From IMG/VR virus record IMGVR_UViG_3300042542_004918, positions 1 to 51,071 of that record: a stretch of 51,071 bases of DNA; one strand, written 5' to 3'. This DNA is from a virus. Shown in pieces: positions 1 to 7,304 of the stretch (the stretch's first letter is position 1; every line of letters begins with the position of its first letter). Below the pieces are notes generated by a model. It made no database searches. It was not told the DNA's origin and saw only the letters and a program-made list of their open reading frames with translations. The translations under genes and the position numbers were made by a program.

Positions 1-8
1 AATAGCCA

Positions 9-488
9 TTAGACAGCAAACTCCGTAGCACGAATAATACAAATTCCGTCTCCAGCGGTACCTGTATTGAAAGTATGGTTGCCCGTTGGGTAGTTGCCAC
101 AACGTAAACTATAAGTCTGTGTAGAAGTACTTGCTGGAGAATCTAAAAAATTTTTAGACCAATCGTAGATAACATGTCGCCAAGTACCATTCCACCCACT
201 TCTTGTTAGCTCGGCATTTCTCGTGTTATTTCTTACCCAAAAATACCCTAATGACCAGTTCCCCTGAGCGATGTCTCCACGAAAGCCAATATTTACATAG
301 ACCAAAATCTGACTCGTAGCAGAAGTCGGTGTTATGGAAACGGTGCCTATTTCGTTTTGTGTAGCCCAGTTATTTGTAGATAGAGTTGCCGTAATGGTTG
401 ATTCTACTACTTGAACAATATTTTTAGGGAACAAGAGTTTTCCAGCAGCAACTTCTGTGATTGTGTTATTTGGAAAATAGATTGCCAT
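9..488 (-). CDS. Putative tail-fibre/appendage protein (159 aa)
   Basis: This is a small beta-rich protein I cannot assign to a named family. Its body (T-I-T-A-T-L-S-T-N-N-W, then G-T-V-S-I-T-P-T-S-A-T-S-Q-I-L-V) follows the same pattern as the C-terminal halves of the 195-aa proteins at 3780-4367 and 4513-5100, where T-x-T-I-T-P-x-S-x-S-S-K-I-L-V occurs, so it looks like the same jelly-roll-like fibre head without their N-terminal connector. It is the last gene of the fibre run, and its start overlaps the end of the halogenase gene by about 23 nt, implying translational coupling. No signal peptide or membrane segment is present. A role in the receptor-binding apparatus is inferred from shared sequence and position. 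Confidence 0.75.
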   Translation of the reverse strand: MAIYFPNNTITEVAAGKLLFPKNIVQVVESTITATLSTNNWATQNEIGTVSITPTSATSQILVYVNIGFRGDIAQGNWSLGYFWVRNNTRNAELTRSGWNGTWRHVIYDWSKNFLDSPASTSTQTYSLRCGNYPTGNHTFNTGTAGDGICIIRATEFAV

Positions 489-1983
489 CAGCGTATTCCT
501 TTACATTTTTTGTAAAAACAGTATTATCTATCATTTTAGATGCCATGTCATTCATGGCATCGCTGTTAATATTCCACACCGTGTGCCCAAGTTCATATTG
601 ATTATAGAAGTCAAGTTCTCGTTTTGCCGTATTTTTGTCTATAAAACCAAGACCGTAAAGAACCCAATTATACAAAGCTGGTCCTGCGTAACCAAAGTAT
701 TGATTAAAGTCACCAGTAGAAAGAAGTTTGGATCTTTGAATCTCTAATACTTCTTTTGCCCCTTCAGACAGCGTTCCTCCACTAGAGACCCACTTCCAGA
801 ATTCAGAATCTGTTCTTTTTGATGCGTAATGGACAGAAAGAAAATCTTTAAAATCGTCATACATAAGACGCATTTTTTTGTTATATCGACTTTCTGAACC
901 GCTGTTAACCGTCTCTTCTTTTGAGTCTTTTAAGTAGTGGAAAATAAAGTTATTTAACTGAATAATTGTTGAGTGAATACTTGTTGCTTCTAATGGCTCA
1001 GCAAAGGCCCCCGCAAGACCTACAAATAAACAGTTTTTGTGCCATAGTTTTTCAAGACGACCAGCCTCAAACTTTATTGTTTTGATAGGACAAATCTCCA
1101 TGCCTAGAGTTTGTTCTATTTCATCGACAGCCTCAGTCGGAGATATGAAGTTGGAGTCGAATACATAACCACATCCTCTTCTTCCATTTACTGGGATCAT
1201 CCACATCCAACCATTTTTCTGTGCCCATGCAGTGGTTACTGGTCTAATTACTTCTTCTTGTGGAAGTAAGAAAGGTATTGCTGTATTAACTGGAAGATTA
1301 TCTTTATAAGATTCCCACTTAATCCCAAGTTTTTTAGAGATTAAACGACTTAAACCAGAAGCATCTATGAAAAAATCAGCCTCGATGTTTATTCCATTGT
1401 CAAGGACTAATGATTCTATTTCGCCAAGTTGGTTTAAATTAATATCTAAAACTTTTGCATCGATAATAGAAACATCATCACCACAAACCTTCTTAAAGTA
1501 TTTACCTACCTTGTGACCGTCAAAATGATAAGCATGTGATGTGGTGCTAAAAATTTTATCGTCTTGCCAATAAAAAGATGATAAGTTATTTTCAATCATA
1601 AATCCATTAGTGCTAGCAGTATGAACTGGTAAGTCGTTTATAATTGCATGCATCATTATGTAATCGGTGCCAACAGAAGACACAGCAGTTGCGTCTAAAG
1701 GAGCAATATATTCGTGACCAAGCTCTTTCCAATCCTTGTGAAGTATGCCCAATTTTACTGTAGCGCCAGTCTCAATAAAGAAGTCTGCCTCATTACAACC
1801 ATAGTCCCAAGAAATACCACGAATAATATCTACAAGCTGACCCGTGCTTCCCTCTCCAGCACCTATAATCCCAATGTCGCTAGATTCAATTACGGTCACA
1901 GAATGACTATCGCCTTGAACCTTCTTAATCATAAGAGCGGCTAACCAACCAGCAGTGCCACCACCAATTACTACAATTTTCAT
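466..1983 (-). CDS. Flavin-dependent (tryptophan-type) halogenase
   Basis: 505 aa, the usual length for the Trp_halogenase family. The N-terminus is a Rossmann dinucleotide fold with V-I-G-G-G-T-A-G-W (GxGxxG, about residues 4-12). The family hallmark W-x-W-x-I-P is present as G-W-M-W-M-I-P near residue 255. Members use FADH2, oxygen and chloride or bromide to halogenate an aromatic substrate, normally with a separate flavin reductase, which I do not see here. The characterised viral relative is VirX1 of cyanophage Syn10. The gene sits among fibre genes, directly after the collagen-like fibre gene with no intergenic space, so it is probably transcribed late. Whether it modifies a virion protein, host surface or metabolite is unknown. 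Confidence 0.9.
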   Translation of the reverse strand: MKIVVIGGGTAGWLAALMIKKVQGDSHSVTVIESSDIGIIGAGEGSTGQLVDIIRGISWDYGCNEADFFIETGATVKLGILHKDWKELGHEYIAPLDATAVSSVGTDYIMMHAIINDLPVHTASTNGFMIENNLSSFYWQDDKIFSTTSHAYHFDGHKVGKYFKKVCGDDVSIIDAKVLDINLNQLGEIESLVLDNGINIEADFFIDASGLSRLISKKLGIKWESYKDNLPVNTAIPFLLPQEEVIRPVTTAWAQKNGWMWMIPVNGRRGCGYVFDSNFISPTEAVDEIEQTLGMEICPIKTIKFEAGRLEKLWHKNCLFVGLAGAFAEPLEATSIHSTIIQLNNFIFHYLKDSKEETVNSGSESRYNKKMRLMYDDFKDFLSVHYASKRTDSEFWKWVSSGGTLSEGAKEVLEIQRSKLLSTGDFNQYFGYAGPALYNWVLYGLGFIDKNTAKRELDFYNQYELGHTVWNINSDAMNDMASKMIDNTVFTKNVKEYADGNLFSK

Positions 1984-3501
1984 TTATGTCTCAGATAACT
2001 TTGGAACTTCGCTACTGTCAACCTCTATTAAAGCAAACTTAAAACTTTTACTAGTTTTATTATTTACTATATAAAGACTTTCTTCACCTTCAACTATTGT
2101 ATAATCACCAATGCCATTACTTAAATGTAAGTCTTGAGTATAAATATTGCGCCAACGCAAAGATGTAGTACCAAGGTCATAAGTATTTGTTGCCGATGGA
2201 CTAAAGTTTGCCGCAACAAGTGGAGTGCCAGTCAAAGTAGGTGAAGCTGACATTACAACTGACCCCGTGCCTGTGATACTACTAAAGCCAGCATACTCCG
2301 AATCCCAAGAAGCTGCAGTTGTTCCTGAAGCAAGTATTGAAATAACTCTAATGCTCATTCCAGGGAATACAGTAGCGATTAAGTTGCCCCCAGAAGAGTT
2401 GACGGTTAAATTTCCTGTGCTGTTATTTTCAATTATATACCTAGTGCCCACGGTCATTGTGCTAGCAACTGGCATTACTACAGTTTGAGTTGTAGTACCT
2501 GTAAATAGCTGTTGGTTATTACTAGCATTAGTAAGAGTAGTTGTTCCAGCAGCCGTTGCTGTAGTTGTATAGCCTAATTTAAAATTGTCAATTTTTGGCA
2601 AAGAGATTATAGAATCTGCTGGAATCGTTACTGTTCCAGTAAAAGTTGGCGAAGCAAGAGTAGCAAAACCAGATATAGAAGCACCTGCGGGTATTGTTAC
2701 TATGCCAGTAAAAGTAGGAGAATCAAGGTTTGCTTTTAGGGATAAATCAGAAGAGGTAACTGGAGTGCTCCACGCAGTGTCATAATCAGTACCGGAACTT
2801 TTAGTCAACATTTGACCAGTTGTACCGCCTGTAGGAACTACTGCAACACCAGTTACTGAAGTGTCAGCCCAAATAACGCTAGTGCTAACAGGTGCTGTTC
2901 CTTGAATAGCCATTCCACTTGGACCAGTTGGCCCTTCGGAACCTGTTGGGCCACTAGGGCCTGTTGGGCCACTAGGGCCTGTTGGGCCTGTTTGTAATGT
3001 AAAATCTAAGATTGCAGCTGATGATGTGCCCGAGTTAGTTACAGCTGCTGTGCCAGCAGAGACAGTACCAACGGTGATTGTAGCAGCTGTTCCAGTTGAT
3101 CCTGTGGGCCCAGTTGGTCCCGTAGGTCCAGTAGGTCCTTGTTCAAGGCCTGCTACAGCTATATAAACCGATACTCTAACTGAACTAGCAGAAGGGGGGG
3201 AATCAAATAAAATTGTTACTGCATCAGCAGTTGTAGCTTCCCAGGAAGTTAAGATTAAACCATATGGAGAAGCTGCTTCTCTAACGGTTATGCTTACATC
3301 TCTACTATTGAAATTATGAGTGACAACATACGAAGTACTTACCCCATCACCTATTGTTGCATTGTAAACTGTACCGGAAACATTAGGAGTTATAAAATCT
3401 GCAAGTAAAATCCATTTTTCTGAATCATATTCCCATCTTTTATTATCAACAGTATGTATTGTTCCTAAAGTGGGTGAATTTGGAAAATCTATTGCAGTCA
3501 T
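1984..3501 (-). CDS. Collagen-like tail fibre protein
   Basis: 505 aa. An N-terminal module (about 1-120) begins with [11 protein letters not shown] and resembles phage fibre connector domains. It is followed by Gly-X-Y collagen-like stretches rich in G-P-T and G-P-S (about residues 123-140 and 172-195). The middle holds repeated S-P-T-F-T-G-x-V-T-I-P segments also found in the other fibre genes, and the C-terminal ~120 residues end in [12 protein letters not shown]. Collagen-like repeats in phage fibres form trimeric shafts. It lies between a small intergenic gap and the halogenase gene (1 nt apart). The receptor-binding role is inferred. Confidence 0.85.
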   Translation of the reverse strand: MTAIDFPNSPTLGTIHTVDNKRWEYDSEKWILLADFITPNVSGTVYNATIGDGVSTSYVVTHNFNSRDVSITVREAASPYGLILTSWEATTADAVTILFDSPPSASSVRVSVYIAVAGLEQGPTGPTGPTGPTGSTGTAATITVGTVSAGTAAVTNSGTSSAAILDFTLQTGPTGPSGPTGPSGPTGSEGPTGPSGMAIQGTAPVSTSVIWADTSVTGVAVVPTGGTTGQMLTKSSGTDYDTAWSTPVTSSDLSLKANLDSPTFTGIVTIPAGASISGFATLASPTFTGTVTIPADSIISLPKIDNFKLGYTTTATAAGTTTLTNASNNQQLFTGTTTQTVVMPVASTMTVGTRYIIENNSTGNLTVNSSGGNLIATVFPGMSIRVISILASGTTAASWDSEYAGFSSITGTGSVVMSASPTLTGTPLVAANFSPSATNTYDLGTTSLRWRNIYTQDLHLSNGIGDYTIVEGEESLYIVNNKTSKSFKFALIEVDSSEVPKLSET

Positions 3502-3642
3502 CTTTTATATCTCCTTTCTTATTATATAATAGTATTTTACACTTGAGTAAAAGTTCATTTAAAACCTTTATTCAATTAATGTTTAAAAACTAATTCTATC
3601 TTTAAGCTTTAATCATTTCCTACGTGCAGGTGATAACACTAA

Positions 3643-3783
3643 TCATGCAGTGGTATCGGGTCGCACTAACGGTGATGGCGGGTCTACTTCGTGTTCCCAC
3701 AAAACAAGAGTTTCCCCTGACAATACCCAACCTGTACTAAAACCCGAATCTGCAAGCAGTTGCAATAATTCATCGTGTGTCAT
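3643..3783 (-). CDS. Small fibre-associated protein, 46 aa, paralogue of the 4367-4516 gene
   Basis: This short gene begins M-T-H-D-E-L-L-Q-L-L and ends just before a small intergenic region. It overlaps the stop of the upstream 195-aa fibre gene by 4 nt. The motif G-W-V-L-S-G-E-T-L-V-L-W-E-H-E-V-D-P-P matches the 49-aa gene at 4367-4516 almost residue for residue, showing that both are real genes and that they were duplicated together with the preceding fibre gene. No function is recognised; a chaperone-like or structural partner of the fibre is an inference from the fixed pairing. Confidence 0.75.
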   Translation of the reverse strand: MTHDELLQLLADSGFSTGWVLSGETLVLWEHEVDPPSPLVRPDTTA

Positions 3784-4367
3784 GCGCTTATCTCCATAAG
3801 GGTGATTGTGGCTGGCGTGTTGTTTGTATTAGCAGAAACCGATGCTGCGGCAACAAAGTTTGCGAATTGTGTTTTATATGTTGTTGCCGATGTGGTCGCC
3901 GGCGAGTCTAAATACATGGCAGATAATACAAGAATAGCGTCTACCGTTGTGCTGTTTGTGTAACCGTGAGCGACAGCAAAAGTATGTATAGCGGTAGAAT
4001 CTCTAACTATTCGAGCGCCGACGCAGTTGTCTTTATTCCCTGGCGTTTTGCTAAATGTCTGATGAACTGTGACAAGGATTTTGCTGGAAGATGATTTTGG
4101 TGTGATGGTTGCCGTCAGGTTTGTATCTGCCATTGTGGTAGTTGAGTTTGAAACAATGACGGCAGAATAAGTTGCTTGAACAATTTGCAACACAGTCCCA
4201 TTGGTCGGAGTTGTGGCTGCGATGTAACGCCATGCTGTACCGTTCCAAATAGCAAGCATATCCGTATCGGTCTCATAGATGAACTGCCCCTCATATGGGG
4301 CTGTGGGGCGTGTGCTAGATGTGCAGACACCTGGTCGAAAACCTGTAGACAAAGAGTTAATAGCCAT
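3780..4367 (-). CDS. Tail fibre protein, copy 2 of a duplicated pair (195 aa)
   Basis: The N-terminus carries the connector P-G-V-C-T-S-S-T-R-P-T-A-P-Y-E-G-Q followed by I-Y-E-T-D-T-D-M-L-A-I-W-N-G-T-A-W, widespread in phage fibre and collar proteins. The C-terminal half is a beta-rich domain. It is paralogous to the gene at 4513-5100: the same length and nearly the same first 60 residues, but a diverged C-terminal domain, as expected for receptor-binding heads under selection. Its start overlaps the stop of the preceding 49-aa gene. Confidence 0.85.
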   Translation of the reverse strand: MAINSLSTGFRPGVCTSSTRPTAPYEGQFIYETDTDMLAIWNGTAWRYIAATTPTNGTVLQIVQATYSAVIVSNSTTTMADTNLTATITPKSSSSKILVTVHQTFSKTPGNKDNCVGARIVRDSTAIHTFAVAHGYTNSTTVDAILVLSAMYLDSPATTSATTYKTQFANFVAAASVSANTNNTPATITLMEISA

Positions 4368-4516
4368 TATTGTCCTTCTTCGGTACTTGATGGTTTAACT
4401 AATGGGGCTGGTGGGTCTACATCATGTTCCCATAAAACAAGAGTTTCGCCAGACATTGCCCATCCATCAGTAAAACCATTGTCCAATAGTAGTTGAACCA
4501 TGGGTGGGGTAATCAT
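4367..4516 (-). CDS. Small fibre-associated protein, 49 aa
   Basis: The sequence starts M-I-T-P-P-M-V-Q-L-L-L-D-N-G-F and contains G-W-A-M-S-G-E-T-L-V-L-W-E-H-D-V-D-P-P, the same signature as the 46-aa gene at 3643-3783. It overlaps the stop of the fibre gene upstream and the start of the fibre gene downstream, so it belongs to a tightly coupled fibre/small-protein/fibre/small-protein array. Function is unknown. Confidence 0.75.
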   Translation of the reverse strand: MITPPMVQLLLDNGFTDGWAMSGETLVLWEHDVDPPAPLVKPSSTEEGQ

Positions 4517-5100
4517 ACTGCAATCTCCATAGCGAAAAAACGACTTACTGGTGCTGCGGATGCACCCATATAGGCGGTGGTTGAACCTTGGTTTCGGTTG
4601 TATTGGATTTTGTAAGTAGTTGCTGACGTAGTGGCTGGCGAATCAACGTAATAAAGCATAGTGTTAAATGCGTTACCGCTTGCGCTGCCGTAGCCGTTGT
4701 CTAAATCTGCGCCGACAACTGTTGATGCTCCTCGTAGAAGCCTTATACCCAAACCTGTTGCAGACCCAGCAACGTACCCGTTTATTGTATAAACACAAAG
4801 AATTTTACTTGTGCTTGCTTGTGGGGTAATTGTCAAAGTCAAACCACTGTCTGCAAAAGTTGTGGAAGTAGTAGAACGTAACGTCGTGTCGTTTGCGCTT
4901 TCTACGGTTTGCAAAATAGTTCCTTGTGCTGGCGCAGCAGCAGCCAAAGTTTTCCATGCAGAACCGTTCCAAATTCTTAATAAATCTGTATCGGTTTCGT
5001 AAATCATCTGACCCTCAAAAGGAGAAGTAGGTCTCGTGCTTGACGTGCAAACACCAGGCTGAATCAACCTTGACGGCGGGATAGTGTTACTGATTCCCAT
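4513..5100 (-). CDS. Tail fibre protein, copy 1 of a duplicated pair (195 aa)
   Basis: Paralogue of 3780-4367. The N-terminal block P-G-V-C-T-S-S-T-R-P-T-S-P-F-E-G-Q then I-Y-E-T-D-T-D-L-L-R-I-W-N-G-S-A-W is nearly identical to the copy, while the distal domain (from about residue 65) differs, ending F-A-M-E-I-A-V. Conservation of the attachment part with divergence of the distal part fits a fibre in which the head domain is exchanged. Its start abuts the collar-protein stop. Confidence 0.85.
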   Translation of the reverse strand: MGISNTIPPSRLIQPGVCTSSTRPTSPFEGQMIYETDTDLLRIWNGSAWKTLAAAAPAQGTILQTVESANDTTLRSTTSTTFADSGLTLTITPQASTSKILCVYTINGYVAGSATGLGIRLLRGASTVVGADLDNGYGSASGNAFNTMLYYVDSPATTSATTYKIQYNRNQGSTTAYMGASAAPVSRFFAMEIAV

Positions 5101-5681
5101 TATGCAACCTTAATAATGTAGTTGAGAATAATTGTTGGTTGCGTGTTTTGGTGTGCGCCACCACCACCCGTGTTTTGGTTGGTAGCAGTAGCAGTTTGCG
5201 TATCAAAGTATGTCCCCGAACCAGTGTTTGCTTGCGCTCGATAAAGAGTAGAAGCATCAGCACCAACAGAAGTAGCAGCAGAGTTGCTTCGTTGAACAGC
5301 ATGAGAGTGAGCATCTTGGGTATGCGTGTGGCTAGGCATCTGTGCAGTAGTCAACGTATGAGTTTCAGTACCGCCTGTAGCACCAAGAGTCGTGCCAGTA
5401 ATACCCGACCCAGCAGCAGTCAAACGACTAGCAGCCGTGCCACCCATATCATCTTCACCAGCGACAACACGACCACGCAAGTCAGGCAAGTTGAACGTAG
5501 TAGAACCATCTCCTGAACCATATGTTGTTCCAATAGTTGTAAACAAACCTGCATACGTAGTTCTAGAAATAGCCTGCCCGTAACATAGTTCCCAGCCAGC
5601 AGGAGAAGTGGAACCAGCAAAAGGTACAACGACCCCAACAGGCATAAACCCGACAGCACCAGTACCGCTAGAAATACCCAT
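5100..5681 (-). CDS. Phage tail collar-domain protein
   Basis: 193 aa with the tail-collar (PF07484-type, microcystin-dependent protein) pattern: M-P-V-G-V-V-V-P-F-A-G-S near residue 13, G-W-E-L-C-Y-G-Q, then F-N-L-P-D-L-R-G-R-V-V-A-G near residue 64, and S-H-T-H-T-Q-D-A-H-S-H near residue 115, a His-rich segment typical of metal-binding fibre tips. It probably forms a short fibre or needle tip. Its start codon overlaps the stop of the 115-aa gene by one base (TGATG). Confidence 0.9.
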   Translation of the reverse strand: MGISSGTGAVGFMPVGVVVPFAGSTSPAGWELCYGQAISRTTYAGLFTTIGTTYGSGDGSTTFNLPDLRGRVVAGEDDMGGTAASRLTAAGSGITGTTLGATGGTETHTLTTAQMPSHTHTQDAHSHAVQRSNSAATSVGADASTLYRAQANTGSGTYFDTQTATATNQNTGGGGAHQNTQPTIILNYIIKVA

Positions 5682-6028
5682 CAGACTTCTTTAATCCAAC
5701 CCGTAACAATAATGTTCACAGCACTCCCCAAATCAGCGTAACCCCACAAACGCTCCGTAGCCACCAACACCAACGCCGTATCCAACACAACCGTGTCAAA
5801 CGCTGCAATAGGCAACGCAGAAAGAAACCTCGATGTAGCACCACCCGTAGCAGCCCCACCAATACCCAAATACACCAAACGGTCAGTACCACTAGTGTTG
5901 GTCAGAATAATCTGTTTAATGATATGTTCACGACTCGTTGCTACCGCAGCAGCACCCAAACCTGCATCAGTAGCAGTCAACTGTGACGGACCTATAAGTC
6001 GTGTTTCACTTCTGTCACCTGTAGCCAT
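5681..6028 (-). CDS. Hypothetical virion protein (115 aa)
   Basis: I do not recognise the family. The protein alternates hydrophobic and Ser/Thr/Gly residues (I-I-L-T-N-T-S-G-T-D-R-L-V-Y-L-G-I), suggesting a beta-sandwich. It has no signal peptide, cysteine or membrane helix. It is placed directly between the Mtd_N-like fibre and the collar gene with overlapping starts and stops, so it is probably co-translated with them and structural. Assignment as a fibre accessory protein is inference. Confidence 0.7.
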   Translation of the reverse strand: MATGDRSETRLIGPSQLTATDAGLGAAAVATSREHIIKQIILTNTSGTDRLVYLGIGGAATGGATSRFLSALPIAAFDTVVLDTALVLVATERLWGYADLGSAVNIIVTGWIKEV

Positions 6029-6775
6029 TTAAACTCCTACGTCCATTGTAATTATAGCACTAAATTTAGGGTTGTTGAGCGGATCAACAACAAGAGCCGA
6101 TATCCCAGCAGTAACAAATGCAGTAGTAGCAACTGCAGTTGTATTATTTCCTGGAGATTGTGTTGTAGCAATTGTACCAGTTGGAAGGGTGGGAGTGCCA
6201 GTAAAAGTAGGGTTTTCTAGAGGAGCTTTTGCGGCAAGAAGTGTAGAGTCATTTACCCAGTTAGATCCGTTCCATGTTAAAATATCATTTGAAGCAACAG
6301 AGGTAATTACTACATCGCCAACATCATCAAGAATAGATACACTAGGTATAGCTCCCCATTCTAAGCCTGTTGCGGTAGCAGAATTAGCTTTTAAAAAATA
6401 ACCATTTGTTCCAACGGCTAAACGAGCTAGACCACCAGAAGATCTGGAGAGTAAATCACCTTTAGTCGTTAAAGTTGCTGCTCCATCTGAACTTTCCGCA
6501 ACTAACGCACCACAAATCTCTACCCAAAATGAATCATAATAAATAAAAGTTTTTGCAGTATCTGATTCAAACCAAAGGTCACCAAGAGCTGGAGATGCCG
6601 GGGGAGTTGTAGATATTGTAATCTTTTGACCAGAAGAAAATTGAGTAATCTGGTTAGAGTTATTTTTATAAAATAATTTACCATCTGTATAATTTATTGC
6701 CAGTTCACCATAGTCTAAGGTGTTTGGAGTTGCAGCAGCTGTTGCTGATCTCTTTATCTTTATAGTATTTGCCAT
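6029..6775 (-). CDS. Fibre protein with Mtd_N-like N-terminus (248 aa)
   Basis: The N-terminus M-A-N-T-I-K-I-K-R-S-A-T followed by P-N-T-L-D-Y-G-E-L-A-I-N-Y and L-F-Y-K-N matches the short beta-prism module named for the N-terminus of the major tropism determinant, common at the virion-proximal end of phage fibres. The rest has N-P-T-F-T-G-T-P-T-L-P and A-V-A-T-T-A-F-V repeats shared with 7305-9500 and 1984-3501. No reverse transcriptase or variable repeat typical of diversity-generating retroelements is visible here. Confidence 0.85.
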   Translation of the reverse strand: MANTIKIKRSATAAATPNTLDYGELAINYTDGKLFYKNNSNQITQFSSGQKITISTTPPASPALGDLWFESDTAKTFIYYDSFWVEICGALVAESSDGAATLTTKGDLLSRSSGGLARLAVGTNGYFLKANSATATGLEWGAIPSVSILDDVGDVVITSVASNDILTWNGSNWVNDSTLLAAKAPLENPTFTGTPTLPTGTIATTQSPGNNTTAVATTAFVTAGISALVVDPLNNPKFSAIITMDVGV

Positions 6776-6785
6776 TTGCTACCCT

Positions 6786-7224
6786 TTATTTAAAGCTTGG
6801 TGGAAAGTAAGGAGGGAAGTAAGGAGGAAAGAATGGTGGGAAGAATGGTGGGAAGTAAGGAGGAAAGAATGGTGGGAAGAATGGTGGGAAGTAAGGAGGA
6901 AAGAATGGTGGGAAGAATGGTGGGAAGTAAGGTGGGAAGAACGGTGGGAAGAATGGTGGGAAGTAAGGACTATACTTAGTATAGCCTACTGCTTCTTTTC
7001 TTGGATATACAGTATTAGCAACAGGATTAGAAGAAAGAATCTCATCTAGTCTTGTTAATAATGGTTGCCCAGGAGTTAGATCATTTAAAGCAGTATTAGT
7101 TACAGTTCCGTTTAGTAAACTCGGCTGCCGTTAACTTAGGGTCGGCAACTGCTGGTTTATCTCCAACTATATTTGGTACGTTATTTTTTCTCGTACCTGA
7201 TGTATTTCCACTATTAATAGCCAT
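6786..7224 (-). CDS. FPP-repeat virion protein expressed through a +1 frameshift at CGG (145 aa)
   Basis: Frame 0 starts M-A-I-N-S-G-N-T-S-G and runs to A-A-E-F-T-K, where an in-frame CGG (7108-7110) is followed four codons later by a stop. Skipping one base and reading GGA (7107-7109) continues G-T-V-T-N-T-A-L-N-D-L-T-P-G-Q-P and then a tail built of (Y/F)-F-P-P units, ending P-S-F-K. The +1 total length is an exact multiple of three. No good ribosome binding site or start is seen at the shift, so separate expression of the second half is unlikely. The Pro-aromatic repeat tail is unusual; function is unknown, and fibre association is inferred from neighbours. Confidence 0.75.
6797..6970 (-). 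repeat. In-gene tandem repeat encoding (Y/F)FPP units
   Basis: The plus strand shows repeated GAATGGTGGGAA and GTAAGGAGGAAA words in a ~37-bp higher-order period. Read on the minus strand in the +1 frame these are TTCTTCCCACC/TACTTCCCACC, giving alternating Y-F-P-P and F-F-P-P. It is a coding repeat, so the plus-strand ORFs across it are shadows. Such arrays change length readily by slippage. Confidence 0.85.
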
Positions 7225-7304
7225 AATTTAACCTGTTGACAAATAGTATATTACATTTATTTGTCATTTCTACTCCATAGATAAAGTCCTAGTTAATTAT
7301 AGTC

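Noticed and set aside
6720-7049. Plus-strand W-W-E-V-R repeat ORFs
   Set aside because: They are the opposite strand of the F-P-P coding repeat; the minus-strand reading has a good start and continues a coherent N-terminus.
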